NCBI GenBank assembly: GCA_963693315.1
Contig: OY856186.1
Coordinates: 89,541,925 to 89,605,924 of the forward strand
Reading direction: 5' to 3'
Length of the DNA stretch: 64,000 nt
Source of the DNA: Diogma glabrata
Lineage: Eukaryota; Arthropoda; Insecta; Diptera; Cylindrotomidae
The notes beneath the pieces were generated by a model. The model searched no databases, had not been told where the DNA came from, and saw nothing but the letters and a program-made list of their open reading frames with translations. This document shows, one piece after another, positions 16,395-28,912 of this stretch. The position numbers and the translations under genes were made by a program. Position 1 is the first letter of the stretch. Each line of letters starts with the position of its first letter.

Positions 16395-17564
16395 AGATCC
16401 GGCTGCAGGATTAGTGCGCTCATCGATTTTTTGCTAAAACCAAATTTTTATGTATATTTATAATTAGGAGAATATATATCTACCAGGTTGCCTATCACAA
16501 TTTGGCCGCCAGTATTTTTAATTAAATTATTTTTAATTGATTTTTGGGAAAAAATTTCGTTCACTGGCGGTGGTGCTATTTTTGATCGAAAAAAATTTTG
16601 GTCAAAAAAAAAAAATCAAAAATCAAATAAAGTTACTTCTAAGAACTCAAAGGAGGGACCAAGGTATTTTTTTTAATTTCAATATTTTAGTGTGTGATAA
16701 AATATAAATAAATAATAAATAAAAATAAGGAAAAAAAGAAAAAAAGAAAAAACTAAAAAAAAAACCAAAGGGGGGACCAAGGTAAAATTGAAAGTTTAAT
16801 CCTTTATAACTTTTGACCCCCTCATTTCCGCAAATTTTTTTTTTTTCATAACTACGATGCAGAGGACCTAATCTTTCTATTTATCTGAAAAAAAAAACGC
16901 AAATTTATTTGGGGGGATAAACTAGAATTCTACCATTTTTTGTTGTAGTTTTTAAATTTGTCATTTTGAAAAGGAAGATAATTTTTTTGGAGTATTTATT
17001 AAGTCATCTCTATTACTCCCCGGTGGTTGAGAACACTAACATTCGACGCATGCGCAATGGCTTAAGAGCGTCGCACAGCTGGCAATCGCTATCCTCGTCT
17101 GACAAATGATGTTACGCGCTAGCTCTTTTTCACTCTACCTTAAATATTTATCATCTTTAACAGCCAGCAACCCTTATTTGCGGCCGGATTTAATTAGGCA
17201 ACCATATATGATAATAAATAGAAAAAAATTAGCTTTAATTTGATAAAGAATTAATCAATGTACGTTATGAACGTATAAATGTATCGAAATCATACCTGCT
17301 TACACCTGGCTGCGAAGAGGTGCGGCCAGGTGCGCAATGGCAACCGTGAATTTTTAGAATCTTTATATAAATTGCCGCGATGTAGACGATATTTTATTTA
17401 AAGAACAAGTGAACAAAATTTCTTCCCAAAAATCAATTAAAAATACTGGCGGCCAAATTTTGATAGGCAACCTGGTAGATATATATTCTCCTAATTATAA
17501 ATATACATAAAAATTTGGTTTTAGCAAAAAAATCGATGAGCGCACTAATCCTGCAGCCGGATCT
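16395..17564. mobile_element. 1.17-kb element with ~160-bp terminal inverted repeats
   Basis: The left arm 16395-16565 and right arm 17409-17564 are reverse complements. AGATCCGGCTGCAGGATTAG at the left end mirrors CTAATCCTGCAGCCGGATCT at the right end. Both arms contain the AACCTGGTAGATATATATTC and ACTGGCGGCC blocks in opposite orientation. The left arm has a ~16-bp internal duplication. The interior is purine-rich on one side (AAAGGGGGGACCAAGG) with a GC-richer core near 17040-17110. No transposase or clear TSD was seen. Confidence 0.85.
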
Positions 17565-17733
17565 AAGACTATTATAATTTGGTTGTCATATCCTCCTGTA
17601 TTGGATAGTAAATTAGTAATGAAATTGGATAATAAATTAAAAACTATATAAAAATGCGTTGCTGCAACCGAACTAAAAATGCTTTACAGTTGTTAGAACA
17701 TAAAGTTTCGTGCACGCTTAGTATAGTTAATAG

Positions 17734-18645
17734 TAGCTACAAAAAACATCAAAAATGTAAGTTTTAGTTCGTGAAAAAGGTGCAGTTTAAAGTTTAATAG
17801 TCAAAACTATCTGTTCAGTACAAAAAGAAGTGATATCTTGTTTCTTGAGTAAAAACGAGTGTAAAACAAAACATTTCCAAATAATTAGGTGTTCTACATG
17901 TTTGAAATACTTACTTTGTCACTCGGATTAGAGATTAGAATTAGAAACAACTTCAACTAACTAGGTATTAAAACAAAAGTTTCTAGTAAAAATAAAAGTA
18001 CAAAATAATATTTATTTATTTATTTATATTCGAATGCAAATGTGGAATGCGATATTTATGCGATCGACCAAATCGAGAGAAGTGCAAAACCATCACGAAA
18101 CCTCAGTGACAGTTAAGACTTTTATTTAATGTGAAATATTATATACAAAATGAAAATTCTATAAAAGAAAGGCAAACTAATTTATTAGTTAGTATTTTAT
18201 ATTGCAGACCCTAGTTTGTAGATTAAGAACATGTTATTTGAACAGAATTTCATTAAAGTTACAATCTGTTAGTCCTGAGGTTTCGTGATGGTTCCGCACT
18301 TCTCTCAATTCAGTCGATCGTATAAATATCGCATTCCACATTTGCATTCGAATATAAATAAATAAATAAATATTATTTTGTACTTTTATTTTTACTAGAA
18401 ACTTTTGTTTTAATACCTAGTTAGTTGAAGTTGTTTTAATTCTAATCTCTAATCCGAGTGACAAAGTAAGTATTTTAAGCATGTAGAACACCTAATTATT
18501 TGGAAATGTTTTGTTTTACACTCGTTTCTACTTGACACAAGATATCACTTCTTTTTGTACTGAACAGATAGTTTTGACTATTAAACTTTAAACTGCACCT
18601 TTTTCACGAACTAAAATTTACATTTTTGATGTTTTTTGTTACTGA
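17734..18645. repeat. 0.9-kb inverted repeat (arms ~370 bp)
   Basis: The arm 17734-18106 pairs with 18275-18645. ACAAAAAACATCAAAAATG near the left outer end, ATTCGAATGCAAATGTGGAA mid-arm and CCATCACGAAACCTCAG at the inner edge all recur in reverse complement. The spacer is ~168 bp. The arms look roughly 90-95 percent identical by eye. Each contains TTTATTTATTTAT simple sequence. It could be a foldback element or a hairpin-RNA locus. Confidence 0.85.
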
Positions 18646-19429
18646 TATCACGAGTTTTTTTGGTAAATAAAAAATTTTATGAGCTTGGATTATAATGAAA
18701 TAAATAATAAATTTAAAAATAGGTAATTATTTCATTTTGATATAAGAAATTTGAATTTTTGTTATCGATTTATTTGTAAACAAACTTTAACAATTGATTG
18801 AATTATTTCCAATTTTTCTGCGCTCATAACAACATAACCAATAATCCGCAAGATATATAATTTGGGCCAAAGATTTATCTAATGGTGTGGGTTGGTTGGG
18901 TGAACCAAATATTGGCACCAAATATTTTGAGGAGTATATTAGAATTGCTTAAGCATATGATGTAAAACCAATATATAAGTCTCCTCCTGTTTGCTATTTG
19001 ATCCAGAATCTACAATAATTTGTTTATCGCCTTCAGATGAACTTTCGATATTAAACATGGCTTAGAACTATAAAAAAATATAAGTAACAGATTTAGTTCA
19101 AGTATCATTGCTTTAATATTAATTTCAAATTTCTTTAATATTAAGATTAATTTCAATGTGATTTTTCAGTATACAAATACCGAATTTATATTGTCTCACT
19201 TTTCTTTTATTTAACTAGAAACTAATTTTAATAAAACTATTTTTGAATTAAAAATAATTTTCACAGTATGTAATTTCATATTTCAAAATAAGATTCAACA
19301 AACGATTAACCATTTGTTACGGTGAAAATTTTTGTTTATTTGTATCTGCAAATCGACTAAAACTATGCAATTTGCAGTCCTACTTGAAAAAATTTTGACA
19401 GCTATAAAAGTTGATCATTAGAAAAAGTA
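18646..19429. other. AT-rich sequence, nothing recognised
   Basis: No gene or repeat recognised between the inverted repeat and the degenerate tandem array. Confidence 0.4.
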
Positions 19430-22400
19430 TTTGCATTATTATTAGGGACAAAAGCGTTAAATAGCACACGCGGTGTTGTTTTAGGGGTCTAGTGATCGGC
19501 ACTTTACGGTGCAGTTTTTAATTTCATTTAAGTTAGATCGATAAATACATATGTTTAAGAAAAAAGCTATATAATAATGTTTTTATGACAACTTCCTTTC
19601 TAATGTTTCTTGTCAAGACCAGAATCATCATAGTAAAATTTCATTGAAGATATATTTGAAGAATATAAAACGAACACACCAACCATAATTTCTATAATAT
19701 AAAATTTCTAGAAAAAGTGAATGCATACTCTGAATTATTGTTTGGGACAAATGCTCTAAATAATACACTCCAATATTTTGTTGTAGGATCTACCTATTGG
19801 CACATCATGGTATAGAGTTTTAAACGAATTTAATTTAAATTGAATCCCGAAAATTTTTGGAAATATTCAGTCATTCGCAGTAAAACAAATTATAATAATG
19901 TTTTTATGACAACCTACACACCTAAATCTTAACACATTTCTTTTTAAAAAAAATTGTCTTGTTAAATCCTTTTACGCAGAATCAGAGTAAAATTTTAGAA
20001 AAAAATATTGCAATCCAGGAAAAAAAATTATTTGGAACAAATTCACTAGATAATATACCCCCTCTTATTTAAAACACATATTTCACCCTACAAATGTCCA
20101 AAAATAAATGTTAACTGTCCATACGCATTAAAAGAATAAATTATAATATGTAATGTTTTTATGTCACACTACAAACCAAATGCATGCCCTTTTAAAATGG
20201 GTCTTAACTCTTAGCTAATTTTCTTTAGCTTTATTATGCAAAATCAGAGTAAAATTAAATGATAATAAAGTTTTTACTTTTTATGACAGTTTCCTTTCTA
20301 ATTTTTTTCTTAACAACAGAATCAGAGTAAAATTGACATTTGTTGAATTTTTTTTGTAAAAAGCGTTCAATAGATGGAACCAAAGACAGTATGAAACTTA
20401 TTCGCCTTAAAAATTATTTTAACATTAGTTTCTCAAAACTCAAAACTTTTTTCAAAATGTCATATTTTCACAAATTTTGTTTACAGTCATGTGTATTAAA
20501 TTCATTTCATATTAATATTTAAAGGTGATTTTATGTTAAACGATTCGCCATAAGCTTATATTATATGGACAAAATTAGATCAAAACCTTTTTTGAGGTTA
20601 TGTCTACTAGGTTCAGCGTAAATAAGCAAAAGTGGTAATCGCTATTTTTTTCACGAACAGCGATCTACCTCATCGCTTTAATTTTAATGATGTTTTTATG
20701 ACAACCTACACACTTAAACCATAACACATTTCTTTTAAAAAAATCGGCTTAGCTAAAACCGTTTACGCAGAATTTAAGTAAAATTTTAGAAAACAGTTAT
20801 TGCAACCCTAGAAAAAAATATTATTTGGAACAAATTTGCTAGATAATATACCCCGCTCTTTGGTTAAAGTGATTAATGGTCCCCGCAAACCTGGATTGCA
20901 AACCCGCGAAAAATTATTTGGGATAAATGCGCTAAATAATATTTTATGTTGGGTCTAATAATCGGCATATTACGTTATAGCTTTTTAAACAAATTAAATT
21001 TAAACTGGATCCCGAAAATTTATGGAAATATTCAGTCATTCGGAGTAAAAGAACAATTACAATAATGTTTTTTTAAAACAACCTACAAGTCTAAACCTTA
21101 ACACATTCCTTTTTAAAAAATTTTTCTTAGCAAAGACCGTTTTACGCAGAATCCGAGGTAAATTTACATTTGATGATATTTTTGGAGACAAATCTTTATT
21201 AGCTAGTACGTATCAGAATTAGGGCATGGTTAGATTAATCGATTATTCGATTAATTGATCATTGCCCAAATTGTTCGATTAATCGAACAAAAATCTTATA
21301 AATCGATTAATCTAAAATTGAGAAAAAGTTTGAAAACTACAAATTCATTTGATAAAAGAATTTTGTACCAAATTGTAAAAAGGTTGGTTATCTATATTCT
21401 AATTACATTTTTAGTTGTTAAGGATATATAACACAAACTACATTAATAACAAAGTTTGTTAACAATGCAAAAACTTTACTAATTGCCTTAAGTAATATTT
21501 TTATTACTAATCTAACCAGTAAACTATGCTTTGTTGTATTTGATATTTATAGTGAACTTAAAGCTTAAGGACAGAGCTAATGTAGTTTCTTAAAGTTGTC
21601 AATTAGTACAAGAAAATGAGAGAAATACAGAATTTAACAGAGAGATAGGTACAAATCCTGAGGGTGAGGTATGGGGACGAAATCTATAAACATGATGAAA
21701 TCAAAACTATCTTTAAGCATAGAACAAGCAAAATGATTATTACTATTACTTAACTACAATTTTATTTAAAATTTTAGTTATTTTTATGTCATTTGAAAAT
21801 TCGGCTTTTAAATATGATAAATATGTTATTACATATTATTTTAAATACGATATATGCGTATTTGTTTGAAAAAATTTTTAACTGTTAGTAAATTTTATTT
21901 ATTCGATTAATCAATTAATCGGTGTTAAAATTTTCATATTAATCGTTAATCGATATTTTGTCCCAATCGATTAATCGACCATGCCCTAATCAGAATCAGC
22001 CTTTAAATTTATTTATTTGTATTCTTTTGTCATAATATGCAGTAAAAGATCAAACTTTAATGTTTTTATTTTTAAAAAAGTGTCTTAGCTATTTACATTT
22101 ACATTTTAAATAAATTTACAATAGATGGCTTGAATGAAGAAGTCACTTGGATGCATAAATTTCCGTCTGAATAAATATGAAATTTCATTTTTCAATAATC
22201 GTTTTCGAAATTTTATGTTTTAATTAATTTTTTATACGGTTTATTGTACAAAATCTATTTCAAATTAAAATTTAAAGGTGAGTTTATTTTATAAAACTCG
22301 TCATAAGTTCATATATTATGTTAAACAACATTAGATCAAATCATTTTTTTGAGGTTATGTCTCCTAGGTTCAGCGTAAATAAGCAAAAGTGGTAATCGCT

Positions 22401-22445
22401 ATTTTCTTTTTTTCACGAACAACGATCTACCGCATCGCTTTGATA
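19430..22445. repeat. Degenerate ~300-bp tandem array, interrupted by a hAT MITE
   Basis: The phrase TATTTGGGACAAATGC with CTAAATAATA recurs at about 19440, 19738, 20030, 20823 and 20913. AATGTTTTTATGACAAC followed by TACACACCTAAA and GCAGAATCAGAGTAAAATT recurs at about 19580, 19895, 20150, 20265, 20695 and 21065. A further ~100-bp block (GGTTCAGCGTAAATAAGCAA) at 20600-20690 reappears at 22340-22440. Copies are diverged with unequal spacing. A hAT-type MITE is inserted at 21220-21988. Confidence 0.7.
21212..21996. mobile_element. hAT-type MITE with perfect 8-bp TSD
   Basis: The element 21220-21988 (769 bp) begins TAGGGCATGGT and ends with its exact complement ACCATGCCCTA. Both ends continue into repeated ATTAATCGATT motifs. 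Immediately outside are identical octamers ATCAGAAT (21212-21219 and 21989-21996). An 8-bp TSD with TAGGG-type termini fits the hAT superfamily. No coding sequence. The pre-insertion site lies inside the degenerate tandem array, so this insertion is younger than the array. Confidence 0.88.
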
Positions 22446-24150
22446 GCCTTTCTTTTTATATAATTTTGATAAACTGTTTGAATTTTTTATTATCAATAAT
22501 AGTATGACAAGACAAACATTTTATAATAATACTTGAAAATGCATTTATTTTGGCAAGCCAAAATTTTTTTTCACTTACTTAGGTAAAAATACATATACAA
22601 ACATTTGTTTTTATGATTAAATAACTAATTAAAAGGATAATCAATATCTTAAAGTATTAAAGATTTAAAAAATCGTGTGAGAATAACAGGATATTTTTTA
22701 GAAATAAAATAGCTTTTTCTTACATCAGGAACCACAAACTAGATATTTTTTCACCATCACATAATTACATATAACTATAAACAAAAGCCAGCAAAAATTT
22801 ATTTTTTCTATTTATAGTTTATATATATTATAAAACTTATTATTTTATGTAAGTTAAATCAAATCACAAGCTTTACCATATTTTCTACTAACAATAGAGA
22901 AATCAAAACTGATTTAAATTGTATTGTAAAACAAACTAGTTCAACAGTTTTAACCAAAAATTCACACTTCAATCGCAAAACCAACCACTTTTTTAAAGTA
23001 CGGTTTCCAAACATTTCTTATAACAGAACAATAGACACACAATACAAAATGAAATGTTTACTTTAACAAAGATAACATCTCAAACTAAAAAAAAGAAAAA
23101 ACAAACAAAATTCAAAATATAATAACCATAAAAAATGATAGTTTTGGCAACCGAATAAATCTGTTGAATATACCAATTTCAAGACTAATGCCGTAGTTGG
23201 GACAACTAAATCAGAAATAAAGAATTTTAGACAGTCTACAAACGAATTATTCATTTAGTTTGACCGAATTTTAGTTATCAACACTAAATTTAGTTATAAA
23301 GGACGAATCGCAATTACTTTAAACGAATTTTGATTATAATAGCTGCAAATCTCTTACTATAACTTTTATTGATTCTCATAACCACATTGCTCATAAACTT
23401 TTCTTTCAGTGAAGAGAATCTTATGTATACAGGTACTTTCCTACAGGTAGATCAAAATTTCACAGTCTAGGAGTAGGTGAAGTCGGGTTTCTTCTTACAG
23501 TAGACAAAATCTTTATTTTTTTGACTCCTCCACCCCAGCATTCTTTAGCTATTTTGAATATATTAAGAATATCTTAATTTCTTTGAATATTTGAATATAT
23601 TAAGATGATATTTTGAATATATGAAATTAGTTGTGTTAAAAATAAAACAAACTATTTTTACAAATTAAAATAAAAAAAATCTTATAAAACTAATAATAAA
23701 AATTTAAAAATCTTGTTGATGTTAGATAACGATTTCCTGTTTCTTTAATTTACTATTTTTACATAATTTTTTATGAACAATTCTTAATATGTTGTTATTT
23801 GTTAATGAATTTAATTATGAAGTTAAAAAACTATCTATTGTTATTAATAATTGACTGAATTTATTTTAAATAAAATTATAACAAAACAATTTGATTTATT
23901 TCGATCAATATTTTTATGAATTAATTAATTTTTAATACATTTATTTATTTCTATCTATTTAAACACGTTTCAATTCATAAAATTCACGAAAATCCACGTT
24001 TTTTTTCATTAAAATCGCCAAAAAACATAAGCCGCTATGAAATTATTATATAAACCTCTATGAAATTATTGTTGTTTTTCAGTAAACTCAGTCATATTGA
24101 ACGCACTTATATGGTTACAAATTTTAAGTAAAACAAACCAAAAGAAAAAA
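22446..24150. other. AT-rich sequence, no gene recognised
   Basis: Short frames only. A CTTTTCTTTCAGTGAAGAG segment at about 23399-23417 matches the putative MITE terminus seen near 7995. Otherwise nothing could be identified. Confidence 0.45.
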
Positions 24151-26315
24151 AAGTCGGACAAGTGCGAATAAAATTCGCTCGCCAAGGGTTCTGTGAATGT
24201 AAAAGAACACAATATCAAAAATAAATGACATAAAGTTATGTTGTAAAGTCTTTATATCGCCAGACTATGGACGCATAACAGAATAAATGTTTAATCGTAA
24301 ACGTTAATAGTAAATGTCAATCACATCTACATTGATCAAAAATGTTACTTGAGGTTAAATCTTATCCATAGCTGTTTATGTTAGCTAAAGAAAGATTTAA
24401 CCAGTATTTTAATGGTCTAAATTGGGAATATTTGTTCTATAAATCAGCGTCGAAATATAGGGTGGTATACATACACTTAAAATAGCACTTTTTTTCATCA
24501 ATAACTAAAAAACTGTGCATTGCAGAATTCTACAAAATGTTGCAATGTTTCTTAAATTAAGTGTTCTTTCAAATGACACCCCACTCGTTTGGTTCCAAAA
24601 AAGTTTTTTTTATCCCTTAAACACACAGAAATATAATTATTTGAGAGTTCGCTATAATTTTCGTTCAAAATATAGCAAACTTCCTGTCTCCATGAATTTT
24701 TTCTGTCAATCAGTGTCGAAACGTAGGGGGAGGAACGGTCTGGAATTTGCACATTTTTTAGAATAACTCCGAAACTGTGAACCGCAAAATTCTAAAAAAA
24801 ATTGCAATGTTTTGGAAATTTGGTGTTCTTTCAAATGATACCCCACTCGCTTGGGTCAAAAAAAGTTTTTTTTACCCCCCTTACATTCCCTAAACACACA
24901 GAAATATAATTATTTGAGAGTTCGCTATAATTTTCGTTCAAAATATAGCAAACTTCCTGTCTCTATGAATTTTTTCAATTTTTTCTGTCAATCAGTGTCG
25001 AAACGTAGGGGGGGAACGGTCTGGAATTTGCACATTTTTTAGAATAACTCAAAAACGGTGTATCGGAAAATTCTAAAAAAAATTGCAATGTTTTGGAAAT
25101 TTGGTGTTCTTTCAAATGAAATCTCACTCGCTGGGGTCAAAAAAAGTTTTTTTTTATCCCCCTTACACCCATCCCCTCAACACACAGAAATATAATTATT
25201 TGAGAGTTCGCTATAATTTTTGTTCAAAATATAGCAAATTTCCTGTCTCTTTGAATTTTTTCAACTTTTTCTGTCAGTCAGTGTCGAAACGTAGGGGGGG
25301 GGGGGGGGACGGTCTGGAATTTGCACATTTTTTAGAATAACTCAAAAACTGTGGACCACAAAATTCTAAAAAAAATTGTAGTATTTCTGAAATTCGGTGT
25401 TCTTTCAAATGACACCCCACTCACTTGGGTCAAAAAAGTTTTTTTTCACCCTTCCCCACCCCAATCCCTTAAAAACACCAAAATATAATTATTTGAGAGT
25501 TCGCTATATTTTTCGTTCAAAGTTTATCAAACTTCCTGTCTCTGTGAATTTTTTCAAATTTTTCTGTTAATTAGGCTCGAAATGCAAGGGGGGGACCAAC
25601 TTTTTGTGTCACTTTATTGATAATAATTCAAAAACTATGCACTGCAAAATTCTAAAAAAAAGGCAATATTTCTAAAATTAAGTGCTCTTTCAAATGACAC
25701 CCCAAATGACCTGGTTTTAAATGATGTTTTTACCCCTTAACATTCCCACCCTTTTAATAATTATAGTTATGAGCGTCTGCCACTTTTCTATATTTTTCAT
25801 TAAAAACCTACTCAATTTTCTATCATTCCAAATATATTTCAAGATTTTCGATGAAGTAGAGTCGGAGTTAATCGGGGCAATAAAACATCCAGAAAACGTC
25901 ATTTTTCAAAATTATACAAAAAATGGTGAGGTGTAAAATTCCAAAATATATTTTTAAAAAATGCTGAAATGAAGCCCTTTCATATGATACCCTGCTCGTC
26001 TCGCTAAAAAAATGTATGTTGTCAAAGGCTTTACATCGTACCTCTTTAAAACAAACGAACGCAACTTTATTTCTTTGGTATTTTTTGTATTAAATTTCTA
26101 GATATTACGATGTGTGAATTCATAAGATGAGAGAATATTTCGTTAACAACTTTATTTATTTTTTAACCCGTCATCTTATGTGGATAGGTTAGTTTTATAA
26201 GCACCTCAAATTTTAAGTTCATCGGATTAATGGTTCACGAGATAATCGAAATAATGTGAAAAACACGTTGTACTCTCACCAATAGTGTTCCGTATAAAAA
26301 ACGGAACCCTAAAAA
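24151..26315. mobile_element. Dispersed insect element with GGGTTCYGT / ACGGAACCCT ends
   Basis: The left end contains GTCGGACAAGTGCGAATA and GCCAAGGGTTCTGT. The right end is GTGTTCCGTATAAAAAACGG followed by AACCCTAAAA. Terminal GGGTTCYGT and ACGGAACCC are inverted relative to each other. From memory, sequences of this form (GTCGGACAAGTGCGA ... ACGGAACCCTAAAAA) are widely dispersed in insect genomes, notably Lepidoptera; I cannot assign a named family. The interior has tandem ~280-bp repeats (24480-25720) and CTTTCAAATGACACCCCA-type phrases. No transposase or RT was found. Confidence 0.65.
24480..25720. repeat. Internal tandem repeat, ~273-293 bp, four copies plus a decayed one
   Basis: TTGAGAGTTCGCTATA occurs at 24641, 24914, 25200 and 25493. 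Each unit runs through GTGTTCTTTCAAATGACACC, an AAGTTTTTTT run, ACACACAGAAATATAATTAT, CAAACTTCCTGTCTC, a GTGTCGAAACGTAGG block and a G-run (up to about 15 G at 25294). Copies differ mainly by indels in homopolymers. Parallel short frames in the units are by-products of the repeat. Confidence 0.88.
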
Positions 26316-28300
26316 AATTCTGAGAGCATTATATTTATTTATTTCAAATAATTATCTCCCAACAAAAATTTTCTTGTTCTTTTTATTTTGCTCACAAAAA
26401 GATTTTTCGTAAATTCTTTTATTTTATCTTAAGAGCAAGGGCGAAAAACAGAAAAAATGGAGCCCGTATGATTTTATTTCTGAAATGAATGCAGGTGTCC
26501 TTAAAAAATAAAAAAAAAACTGTATACTTCTCTAACTAAACCATTTCCAGGCAAACATTTATGAAAATGATTTTTTACGATACCGTTACAATTTTGTGAT
26601 TGGGCTCAAATTTTGAGACCGGATTGGGTGTAAAACGAATTAGTCCAGGAAAACAAAAAAATCAAATTAAGTTGGCCCAGAAGCTCTCGCTTAGACACAC
26701 ATTTTTTTTGCTTTTTAACCTTTTTATGTTGTAAAAATTCGAGAATGCCAAACAAGGAGAAGGTCTGAAGGTGAGATGTTGATAATTTTCGCATCAATCT
26801 AAATAATAAATTTGTGTTATCAGACCGAAGTGTATGTTTATGATAGATTTTTCAACCGTGTAAATTATTTATACATAGATGTAATACATTCCTTTATACA
26901 TAACACTATATTAAAGTAACAAATTTTGTATTAACTCAAAAATATAATAACCGTAACGGAAAAATTTAATTCATAAAAATGAAAAGTAAAATTTTCATTT
27001 TCAACACAAGTCAATTCCCGAGAGACTCTTATGATGTTTTTGATTTGCTAATGCAGAAAAAAATCTGGGGATGCTATTATTATTTAGTTTGTGTCCGTAT
27101 GTATACACAAGTATTTTAAAATGAATTTCTATTGTTTATTTGCCATTCACAAAGTAGATTACTGTAATTTTTTTTCACTTGTGTTACTGTTGTTTGCATG
27201 ATAAAAATTTAATGTGCGGAAACTTTTGGATGATATCGTGTTGTTTTATTTTTCGTTCAGGGAAATATAATAACAAACAAAAATTCGAATTTTCCGGAAG
27301 TAAAAGAATTACTTTTATTTTACTTGAAAATGCAGATTTCGGAGTTTATACGATGAGATGATGGTGTACAGTTGATGTAATCGATAAATAAGTTGTCGGT
27401 TTAATCCCATAAATTTTTTTTGGATTCGCAAAAGTAATCATAATAATAAATGAGTATCATAAATTTCAAAACAGAAAACTACTTCGACATAACCTCAAAC
27501 CTTCCTTAGTTATTATAACCGAAACTTATTTATTCTAAAATTTTCGGGTTTGAGTCACACAGTCACAAACTTGAAATAAAATGAAATAAGGAAGAAAAAG
27601 AAAATGTTTTTATTTATATCGGAAAATAGAAGTAAAACTAAATACGAAAAAAGTAAAACGAAAAACATGGAAAATTTATTGAGATTGCTGTTAAAGTGAA
27701 TTTATTTCGACAGGCCTTCTACGCCTTCTGTTTTGGATTTTGAAAAATATGTTTAACTTTTCTTTATTTTTCAAGTTTTACGATGATTTTCAAAATGAGG
27801 ATGATGATGATGATTAAGGTATTCCTTTTGAGAACAAGATTAAGTTTTTTGTTTTAATTTTGAATTTATTTTATTTTTTTTACTTGTTTTATTGCTGTTT
27901 GATTTGTGTGTTTTGTAAAATTTTAGAAAAAAGTACTTAAACTTTTTGATGATTTTATTTTGAAAATGTTATATTTTAAATTGTTGCATATTTAATAACG
28001 AAGTAATTGAAATAAAATATTCAAAAGGGATGGGAAATGAAAAACGAAGTTCAAGTGTAAAGATCGAAAAATATATGGGTGCCAAAAAGAAATTTATTTA
28101 TTTTTTAGGGTAGGCCAATAAAAGTTTCACAATGTTTTTGTGGCTTAAATTTGTTGCACATGGTCTTTTTTAACTTCCCTTTACATTAAGGTATTGCTTA
28201 TCTTTCATAACTAAAATTGTTAATGACTATTGGTGACAAAGTGTAAATTTATTGACAAGGCTAATGCACAAGCTGATCTGACCACCAGGTCTTTTGTTTT
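26316..28300. other. AT-rich sequence, no gene recognised
   Basis: About 2 kb without recognisable gene or repeat beyond a short GATGATGAT run at 27800. Confidence 0.45.
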
Positions 28301-28309
28301 TGTTAAATA

Positions 28310-28871
28310 AAAAGTGTTGTGCTATAGGGCTTACAATATGTGTCACAACAACACATAAATACCTTTTAAGACGTAGGTCCCACAATAACTTTCGCTTTAA
28401 GGTGTTGATGAACGCTTTTTTTCGAAACCTCTGTTGAGTATAACAACCTTAGACTATGGATTCCGGCAAACTGTTCTATTTGTATGCAGTTCGAACAAAG
28501 AAGTCTTTCTGTGATCTGCCAGTATGACAACGCGGGATCTCGACCGTTTCACTGGTTGCGGTAGCCGACTACCGAGTGGAACCGGGGTAGGAATAAGTTT
28601 CAAGAATGATGCTCCTGTTTTCATCTGAGCACTGTTGCAACAGTGCGACGATGTTGTAGGGAATCAGGTTTTGATATCAAATCTCGATCACCCACAATTC
28701 GTATAGCCCACTTTTGAACAGATTCCCAGAGGGCCAAGATGGAAACAGAAGCAGCACCCCAAACTTGGCAACCGTTCTTCATAGAAGGACGAATATAGGA
28801 CTTATAAAAATGGAGAAATTGGTATGGAGTGAACAATTTTTTGCATCTATTTAGGAGGCCGAGTTTTCTCA
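28310..28871 (-). pseudogene. Decayed LINE: reverse transcriptase C-terminus and 3' UTR
   Basis: On the minus strand, about 83 codons (28872 down to 28624) encode a piece typical of the region after the RT fingers and palm in jockey-like or related non-LTR elements. It includes LYKSYIRP-type sequence, a QVWG block, an AxRIVGD block and a QHRRTVA block. Downstream the homology continues in other frames through stops and frameshifts: FFVRTA, NSLPESIV, then a K-rich tail near 28385-28400. The remaining part to 28310 matches the LINE 3' end nested at 10270-10400. The copy is 5'-truncated and dead. The clade within non-LTR elements is uncertain. Confidence 0.7.
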
Positions 28872-28912
28872 AGTAGGTAGTAATAAAATTAAAAATTTCA
28901 TTACTACCTACT
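28872..28912. repeat. Perfect 13-bp palindrome at the LINE truncation point
   Basis: AGTAGGTAGTAAT and ATTACTACCTACT face each other across a 15-bp AT-rich loop, exactly where recognisable RT homology ends. It may mark the 5' junction of the truncated LINE insertion. Confidence 0.7.

Noticed and set aside
24515..25340. Parallel frames of 63-85 codons containing an FCQSVSKRRG motif
   Set aside because: They are the same stretch of the ~280-bp tandem unit repeated; frames differ in length through homopolymer indels.
24480..25720. CRISPR-like array of regular repeats
   Set aside because: Units are ~280-bp contiguous tandem repeats without short repeat-spacer alternation, in an insect-like genome.
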